Shown: in pieces, positions 59,250 through 64,000 of the stretch
Numbering within the stretch: position 1 is the first letter of the stretch
How the letters are laid out: every line of letters begins with the position of its first letter
DNA from: JAVBPR01 sp031549485
GTDB lineage: Bacteria > Bacillota > Clostridia > Oscillospirales > Feifaniaceae
Assembly: GCA_031549485.1 (NCBI GenBank)
Contig: JAVBPR010000018.1
Coordinates: 1-64,000, forward strand
Direction of reading: 5' to 3'
Length of the DNA stretch: 64,000 bases
Program-made: the position numbers and the translations under genes
The notes under the pieces: generated by a model
What the model was told of the DNA's origin: nothing
Seen by the model: the letters and a program-made list of their open reading frames with translations, nothing else
Database searches by the model: none

Positions 59250-59968
59250 TAAATTTCCAAGCCCTTTTTATCTTTCAAAAATTTCAAAACGCTTTCGGCG
59301 TTTCGGTTTACGATAAGTTCTTCGGGAAAATCCGCCTCGGCAAGCGCTTCGAGCGCGGAGTCGAAATCTCCCACCTGCGTCGCAAAATGCGCATCTGAAC
59401 TAACAACAATTTTGCCGCCGAGTTTTTTCAGAATTTTTATAATTTCCTTGCAATTATCTTTTGAGCCCGGGCGGAAAGAGAAAGAATGCGCGTTTATTTC
59501 AACAAGTTTATTATATGCCACAAAGACCGGCAATATTTTCTCGTAATCGAACTTATACCGCTCGTCGCCGCAGTGACCGATAACGTCGACCGAATTTAAT
59601 TTGGCAACCGCCTCCCACATGCGGTTATGGTCTTCTATAGTGCCCGGGCGCACACAGAATTCGTGTGCCGAAGCGATAACCCAGTCAAGGCGGGAAAAAT
59701 ATTTTTCCTCGATATCGAGAGTCCCATCGTGGTCGATGATATTCAGCTCCACCCCGCGGAGAACGATAATATCTTCTATCACCCTCGGCAACGTGCCGAT
59801 GTTCATAAAGTTAAAAATATGGCAAGCGTCCGGCATTGCTGGCGCGTGGTCGGTCACCGCGATAAGCTCGAGCCCTCTTTTTTTTGCGTATCCGATATTT
59901 TCAAGCAGGGTGCTGTAAGCGTGTCCCGTTGCTATAGTGTGCGTATGCGTGTCTGTTAAAATCTTCAA
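59249..59968 (-). CDS. PHP-domain phosphoesterase (YcdX-like)
   Basis: 239 residues: THTHTIATGHAYST, AVTDHAPAM, VIASAHE, IGHCG and SSDAHFA supply the metal ligands of a trinuclear PHP site. Family includes YcdX-type phosphatases and histidinol phosphatase; substrate unknown. Between hprK and murB. Confidence 0.88.
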   Translation of the reverse strand: MKILTDTHTHTIATGHAYSTLLENIGYAKKRGLELIAVTDHAPAMPDACHIFNFMNIGTLPRVIEDIIVLRGVELNIIDHDGTLDIEEKYFSRLDWVIASAHEFCVRPGTIEDHNRMWEAVAKLNSVDVIGHCGDERYKFDYEKILPVFVAYNKLVEINAHSFSFRPGSKDNCKEIIKILKKLGGKIVVSSDAHFATQVGDFDSALEALAEADFPEELIVNRNAESVLKFLKDKKGLEI

Positions 59969-59984
59969 AACTATTCACCTAAAA

Positions 59985-60917
59985 TTATTCAAAATTAAAT
60001 TTGCTTGTCAGTCTGTCCGAAAGCTCTTGCGCCGCGTTGAAGCCCATCTTTTTCTGACGGTTATTCATAGCGGCGACCTCGACGATTATAGCGAGGTTTC
60101 GCCCGGGCTTTACCGGGATTGTGAGCGAATCGACCGCGAGCCCGAGAAGCTCAAAGGTCTGAACTTCAAGCCCGAAACGGTCATACGGCTTTTTATCATC
60201 CCATTCTTCAAGCTGAACGACAAGGTCGATTTTTTCGGTTTCTTTAACCGAGCCCATACCGAATATGCGGCGGACGTCGACAACCCCGATACCGCGAAGC
60301 TCGATAAAGTGGCGGATTATTTCAGGCGATTCGCCGACAAGCGTTTTATCTGATACCCTTTTAATTTCGACCGCGTCATCGGCGACAAGGCGGTGTCCCC
60401 TCTTCACAAGCTCAACCGCCGTCTCGCTTTTACCGACGCCGCTTTCGCCGAGAAGCAAAATCCCCTCGCCGTAGACCTCGACAAGCACACCGTGCCTTGT
60501 GACTCTCGGCGCAAGCTCAACGCTTAGCAAGCTGATAATCGACGCAAGGAAGTTCGATGTGCCGCTGTCGGTCCGAAAAACCGGAATACCGTATTTTTTC
60601 GCGCTTTCGACAATCTCGTCGAAAACCGCAATGCTTCTTGTAATAACGAGTGCGGGGATGTCCTTTGAAAAAAGCTGGTCAAAGGCATGCAGCCGCTGCT
60701 CGGGCGAAAGGCATTCGAGAAAGGTCATTTCAACCTTTCCGACAACCTGAAGCCTCGCCGGATCAAAATAATCAAAAAAATCGATAAACTGGAGCGCCGG
60801 GCGGTTTATATCGGCATTAAACAGCTTTCGCCGCTCGCCGCCCTCCGGCATATATATTGTTTCAAGCTCAAATCTTTCGATAAGCAAGGATAGAGGAACA
60901 AAATATTCTTCGGTCAT
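59985..60917 (-). CDS. hprK: HPr kinase/phosphorylase
   Basis: 310 residues: conserved His142 in RHGVLVEV, Walker A GESGVGKS (157-164) and the HprK signature ELRGIGVVDVRRIFG. Phosphorylates HPr at Ser46 for carbon catabolite repression. AGGAGG before ATG 60917. Confidence 0.97.
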   Translation of the reverse strand: MTEEYFVPLSLLIERFELETIYMPEGGERRKLFNADINRPALQFIDFFDYFDPARLQVVGKVEMTFLECLSPEQRLHAFDQLFSKDIPALVITRSIAVFDEIVESAKKYGIPVFRTDSGTSNFLASIISLLSVELAPRVTRHGVLVEVYGEGILLLGESGVGKSETAVELVKRGHRLVADDAVEIKRVSDKTLVGESPEIIRHFIELRGIGVVDVRRIFGMGSVKETEKIDLVVQLEEWDDKKPYDRFGLEVQTFELLGLAVDSLTIPVKPGRNLAIIVEVAAMNNRQKKMGFNAAQELSDRLTSKFNFE

Positions 60918-60946
60918 ACCCGCCTCCTAAAGTCTATATATTGACT

Positions 60947-60975
60947 ATTATATAGTTTTTATATTGCCTATGCAA
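60947..60975 (-). promoter_or_regulatory. hprK: hprK operon promoter
   Basis: TTGCAT (60970-60975), 17 bp, TATAAT (60947-60952) on the minus strand; heads hprK through dnaE. Confidence 0.75.
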
Positions 60976-60996
60976 ATAAAATAAATAAAAAAAATC

Positions 60997-61025
60997 TTGC
61001 ATTTTTGGGGCTACTTTGATAAAAT
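60997..61025 (+). promoter_or_regulatory. rpmB: rpmB promoter
   Basis: TTGCAT (60997-61002), 17 bp, TAAAAT (61020-61025). Divergent from the hprK promoter, 21 bp between the -35 boxes. Confidence 0.75.
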
Positions 61026-61067
61026 GATTTTTAGTTTCGAAATCAACTAATTGAGGAGGTGTTCGGT

Positions 61068-61256
61068 ATGGCAAAATGTGATGTTTGCGGCAAAAGCCTT
61101 AGCTTTGGTATCGCTGTTTCACACTCGCACAGAAGAACCAACAGAACCTGGTCTCCTAACGTTAAGAGAGTCAAAGCTGTCGTGGGCGGTCAGACCAAAA
61201 GAATTCACGCTTGCACCAGATGCCTTCGTGCAAATAAAGTCACCCGCGCGGTATAA
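61068..61256 (+). CDS. rpmB: 50S ribosomal protein L28 (zinc-binding form)
   Basis: 62 residues with two CxxC pairs (CDVC at 4-7, CTRC near the C-terminus) of the zinc-containing L28, and SHSHRRTNRTWSPN. ATG 61068 is 8 bp after GAGGAGG; a GTG three codons earlier is too close to the ribosome site. Confidence 0.98.
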   Translation: MAKCDVCGKSLSFGIAVSHSHRRTNRTWSPNVKRVKAVVGGQTKRIHACTRCLRANKVTRAV

Positions 61257-61271
61257 GTTGAATTTTAAAAG

Positions 61272-61302
61272 TAAAACGGCAGCAAAAGCTGCCGTTTTTA
61301 TT
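61272..61302 (+). terminator. rpmB terminator
   Basis: AAACGGCAGC/GCTGCCGTTT stem with AAAA loop and T-run. Confidence 0.9.
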
Positions 61303-61310
61303 TTGCCAAA

Positions 61311-61346
61311 AAAAGAGAAGCCCAATCGGGCTTCTCTTTATTTTTG
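61311..61346. terminator. terminator after plsY
   Basis: AAAGAGAAGCCC/GGGCTTCTCTTT stem with AATC loop; the plsY stop (61338) lies at its edge and T-runs on both strands make it bidirectional. Confidence 0.85.
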
Positions 61347-61979
61347 TTTTTTGAAACTTATCTTTTTTTCCTGCCCCTTAAATAGCCGGACAATATTTTC
61401 ATAATGACGAATTATCACGATAAATGCCGAAAATGCCGCCGCGGCGATAAATCCGACGTCGTAACCAAAGATTATTGACAGCACGACAAGGGTAATTGCC
61501 ATCAAAACCGAGCCGAGCGACACAAATCTTGTGATAATCGCGGCGGCGAAGAAAACTACAAGTGACAGGAGGATAATTCTTATATCCAAAATCGCGAAAA
61601 TGCCGATTGTCGTCGCGACCGCTTTGCCGCCCTTAAACCCGAAGAAAACGGGATAACAATGCCCGATAAGCACCATTACCGCCGACAAAAGCATCCCGGT
61701 TCCGCCGCCGAACAATCCGCCGATAATTACCGCAATCGTGCCTTTTAAAATATCACAGACAAGCGTCGCAACCGCAATTTTGACGCCGCCCGCGCGAAGC
61801 GCGTTGGTAGTGCCTGCATTTCCCGAGCCGACGTCGCGAACGTCGACATTGCGAAATTTTTTGGTAAAAATTATCGAAAAGCTAATGCTGCCGAGCAGAT
61901 ATGCAAAAGCGGCAACAGCAACAAGCCAAAACGCTCCTCCCGAAGAAAGCACGGGGCCTGTCAAAAACCTGTATTGCAT
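61338..61979 (-). CDS. plsY: glycerol-3-phosphate acyltransferase PlsY
   Basis: 213 residues, about five membrane segments, YLLGSISFSIIFTK, GSGNAGTTNALR and FKGGKAVATTIG, the PlsY catalytic and acyl-phosphate motifs. First acylation of glycerol-3-phosphate. 2 bp after der. Confidence 0.96.
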   Translation of the reverse strand: MQYRFLTGPVLSSGGAFWLVAVAAFAYLLGSISFSIIFTKKFRNVDVRDVGSGNAGTTNALRAGGVKIAVATLVCDILKGTIAVIIGGLFGGGTGMLLSAVMVLIGHCYPVFFGFKGGKAVATTIGIFAILDIRIILLSLVVFFAAAIITRFVSLGSVLMAITLVVLSIIFGYDVGFIAAAAFSAFIVIIRHYENIVRLFKGQEKKISFKKQK

Positions 61980-61981
61980 TT

Positions 61982-63307
61982 TTATTTTTCCCCTTCTCTT
62001 TCGCGGATTATCATTCTTATCGGAGTTCCCTCGAGGCCGAAAACCGCTCTTATCTGATTTTCAATATAACGGCGGTATGAAAAGTGAAACAGCTCGCTTT
62101 TATTGCAAAACACAACGAAGGTCGGCGGTTTTACCGAAACCTGAGTCATAAACAGCACTTTAAGCCGTTTTCCCCTGTCGGTCGGCGGCTGAACCCTCGC
62201 CGTCGCCTCCGAAAGGACTTCGTTTAGCTTTCCTGTCGTTATCCTCATGCTGTTTTGAGCGTTTACAAATCGTATCATATCAAATAATTTATCGGTCCGC
62301 TGGCCGGTTTTCGCGCTGATGAAAACAAGCGGAGCATAGGTCATATACGATAGGTCGGTCCGAACTTTTTCGGCGTATTCTTCGGTCGTTCCGGTTTCTT
62401 TTTCAATAAGATCCCATTTATTGACCGCGATTATCGACGCTTTGCCTTTGTCGTGGGCGTATCCCGCGATTTTTGTGTCCTGTTCGGTAACCCCCTGCTC
62501 GGCATCGATAAGCAAAATGCAGACATCCGCCCTGTCGACCGCGAGGTAAGCGCGGATAACGCTGTATCTTTCGATAGCCTCGTCGACCTTGCTTTTTTTC
62601 CTTATTCCCGCGGTGTCTATAAATATATATTCACCGGTATCGTTTTTATAGTACTGGTCGACGGCATCTCTTGTCGTTCCCGCGATTTCCGAAACGATAA
62701 CACGTTCTTCGCCGAGAAGTTTATTGATGAGCGAGCTTTTGCCCGCGTTCGGTTTTCCGATAACCGCGACCTTAATCGGGCCGTCCGATTCCTCTTCCTC
62801 GGTTTTCGGCGGAAGATTTAAAACAATTTCGTCGAGAAGCTCGCCTGTGCCGAGGCCGTGGACAGCCGAAACTGCAAAAGGATCGCCCAGCCCGAGGTTA
62901 TAAAACTCGTAAACTTCGGCAGGGGTAGCCCCTACCCCGTCCGCCTTATTTACGCAAAGAATTATCTTTTTCTTGGATTTTTGCAACATTTTTGCGACCG
63001 ATTCGTCGGTCGCGGTCATGCCTGTGGCCATATCAACAACGAAAACGACGACATCGGCCGTCTCTATTGCAAGCTCTGCCTGAATTCGCATTTGCGACAA
63101 TATCACATCGTTTGTCTTCGGCTCGATTCCGCCCGTGTCAATCAAGGTGAAATCCCTGCCGTTCCAGTCGCAGTCGGCGTAAATCCTGTCCCTTGTAACA
63201 CCCGGCGTGTCAAGCACGATGGATATGCGTTTTCCCGCAAGTTTATTAAAAAGCGTCGATTTACCGACATTCGGTCTGCCGACAATCGCAACAACCGGTT
63301 TTGCCAT
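61982..63307 (-). CDS. der: ribosome-assembly GTPase Der (EngA)
   Basis: 441 residues, two tandem G domains (GRPNVGKST at 10-18; GKPNAGKSS near 185) and a KH-like C-terminal domain. 50S subunit maturation. ATG 63307 has AGGAGG; the longer frame to 63370 overlaps the DUF512 gene. Confidence 0.97.
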   Translation of the reverse strand: MAKPVVAIVGRPNVGKSTLFNKLAGKRISIVLDTPGVTRDRIYADCDWNGRDFTLIDTGGIEPKTNDVILSQMRIQAELAIETADVVVFVVDMATGMTATDESVAKMLQKSKKKIILCVNKADGVGATPAEVYEFYNLGLGDPFAVSAVHGLGTGELLDEIVLNLPPKTEEEESDGPIKVAVIGKPNAGKSSLINKLLGEERVIVSEIAGTTRDAVDQYYKNDTGEYIFIDTAGIRKKSKVDEAIERYSVIRAYLAVDRADVCILLIDAEQGVTEQDTKIAGYAHDKGKASIIAVNKWDLIEKETGTTEEYAEKVRTDLSYMTYAPLVFISAKTGQRTDKLFDMIRFVNAQNSMRITTGKLNEVLSEATARVQPPTDRGKRLKVLFMTQVSVKPPTFVVFCNKSELFHFSYRRYIENQIRAVFGLEGTPIRMIIREREGEK

Positions 63308-63309
63308 AT

Positions 63310-64000
63310 TTACTCCTCCTGTTCCAAGATAGTATCGATAAGCGCGCCGCCGTCTACCGGCACGACGCATAGTTTTGTCTGAAGTTTTTCTTCGATTTCG
63401 GCGGGGGTTAAATCATCCAAAAACATATCGCCGCCCGCGCGAAGCATATTTTCGGGGATAAGCAGCCGCTTTAACTTTTTGCCTTTCAGCCCCTTTATAA
63501 GATCGGTTCCAGTTATCAGCCCCGAAACGGTAATTTTCTCGCCGAAAAAGTTATTTTTTATCGCGTAAATTTCGCAGTCGAGATTTTTATATTTTTCCTT
63601 TAGCTTGTCTACAAGCCCTTTTATAAGCGGCGCGGCCGCTTCCCCGGTCGCGATAGCGCAGGAAATTTTTTCATCGCTTTCCGGAACCGTTTTTAGTACC
63701 GCTTCAAACTCTTCCTCGAAAAGCGCGCTCATCCCAATGCCGTTTTCAAGCTGGGGATAATCGTCGTATTTTTCGCTTTTCGGCATTTCTCTTTCCGCTT
63801 TCAGATAAAACTCGTCCCCGGCGTAAACGAACCCAACATTTTTGTCTTTCCTGAAAGTGTCTGCAAAGGAGTCAATTATGTCAAGGACTTCCGCGGCGTC
63901 TTCCTTTTCAAACGGAGAAAGCTCAAAAAGCCCTTCCCTGAATTTCGTAAGCCCCACCGGCACAACCGAAAGACTCCGCACCGCGGGATATAGCTCCGAA
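63310..64000 (-). CDS. DUF512 radical-SAM-associated protein, C-terminal part (gene continues past window)
   Basis: The frame is open to the right edge: upstream of the GTG at 63981 it reads SELYPAV, continuing into VRSLSVVPVGLTKFREGL, the DUF512 signature found after a PDZ/radical-SAM N-terminus. The first part of the gene lies outside. Ends with VPVDGGALIDTIL; 2 bp before der. A conserved neighbour of der in Clostridia; function unknown, possibly iron-sulfur dependent. Confidence 0.85.
   Translation of the reverse strand, partial: SELYPAVRSLSVVPVGLTKFREGLFELSPFEKEDAAEVLDIIDSFADTFRKDKNVGFVYAGDEFYLKAEREMPKSEKYDDYPQLENGIGMSALFEEEFEAVLKTVPESDEKISCAIATGEAAAPLIKGLVDKLKEKYKNLDCEIYAIKNNFFGEKITVSGLITGTDLIKGLKGKKLKRLLIPENMLRAGGDMFLDDLTPAEIEEKLQTKLCVVPVDGGALIDTILEQEE

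Overview
The window looks like the chromosome of an anaerobic, endospore-forming member of the Clostridia. Sporulation is shown by spo0A, spoIVB, yabP, yabQ and a SpoVB-type flippase. Anaerobic metabolism is shown by a ferredoxin-dependent 2-oxoacid oxidoreductase, an oxygen-labile class I fumarase subunit and the radical-SAM enzyme HemZ. A CIRCE/HrcA-controlled groESL operon, HPr kinase, WhiA, RapZ and DivIC fit Firmicutes. I cannot name the order or genus from sequence alone. No tRNA, rRNA, CRISPR array or insertion sequence was seen.

Left end (1-13 kb). A collagen-like, cysteine-rich protein runs leftwards off the window edge. A 9.2-kb rightward operon follows: three hybrid histidine kinases, two REC-HD-GYP regulators and one stand-alone receiver, with no DNA-binding output. 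Next come a two-subunit chromate-type transporter (leftward), a 97-residue protein that is one quarter cysteine (rightward), and a GT2-TPR glycosyltransferase (leftward).

Housekeeping and an accessory island (13-25 kb). DegV, a band-7/NfeD pair, groESL with CIRCE, a diacylglycerol kinase, a THUMP methyltransferase and a cyclophilin come first. Between 20.3 and 23.8 kb lies an A+T-richer block of four rightward single genes (methyltransferase, serine hydrolase, GNAT acetyltransferase, chloramphenicol-phosphotransferase-like kinase). The spacers after the first three carry 55-57 bp elements bounded by CTAAT and ATTAG, and a compound palindrome closes the block. Then come hpf with a textbook promoter, an orphan fumarase alpha subunit and a candidate small RNA.

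Long leftward operons (25-64 kb). (a) spoVB-mazG-hup-rqcP-yabP-yabQ-divIC-yabR, the conserved cell-division/sporulation cluster. (b) cdaA-cdaR-FAD oxidoreductase-rseC-recJ-rel-MBL-hemZ-nucleoside kinase, which puts c-di-AMP and (p)ppGpp enzymes in one unit. (c) DUF3343 plus cysteine desulfurase, likely sulfur or selenium handling, with an HD hydrolase diverging. (d) ispD-ispF and carD. (e) M15 peptidase, P-loop ATPase and the four-subunit 2-oxoacid:ferredoxin oxidoreductase. (f) spoIVB and spo0A. (g) hprK-PHP-murB-rapZ-whiA-dnaE, then pfkA, with yvcK absent from its usual place between rapZ and whiA. (h) DUF512 protein-der-plsY at the right edge, with rpmB divergent from hprK.

Most promising for new biology: the collagen-like protein with its duplicated cysteine-helix module, the signalling operon without transcriptional output, the cysteine-rich protein beside a glycosyltransferase, the cassette-like island with shared spacer elements, and the candidate small RNA near 25.4 kb.
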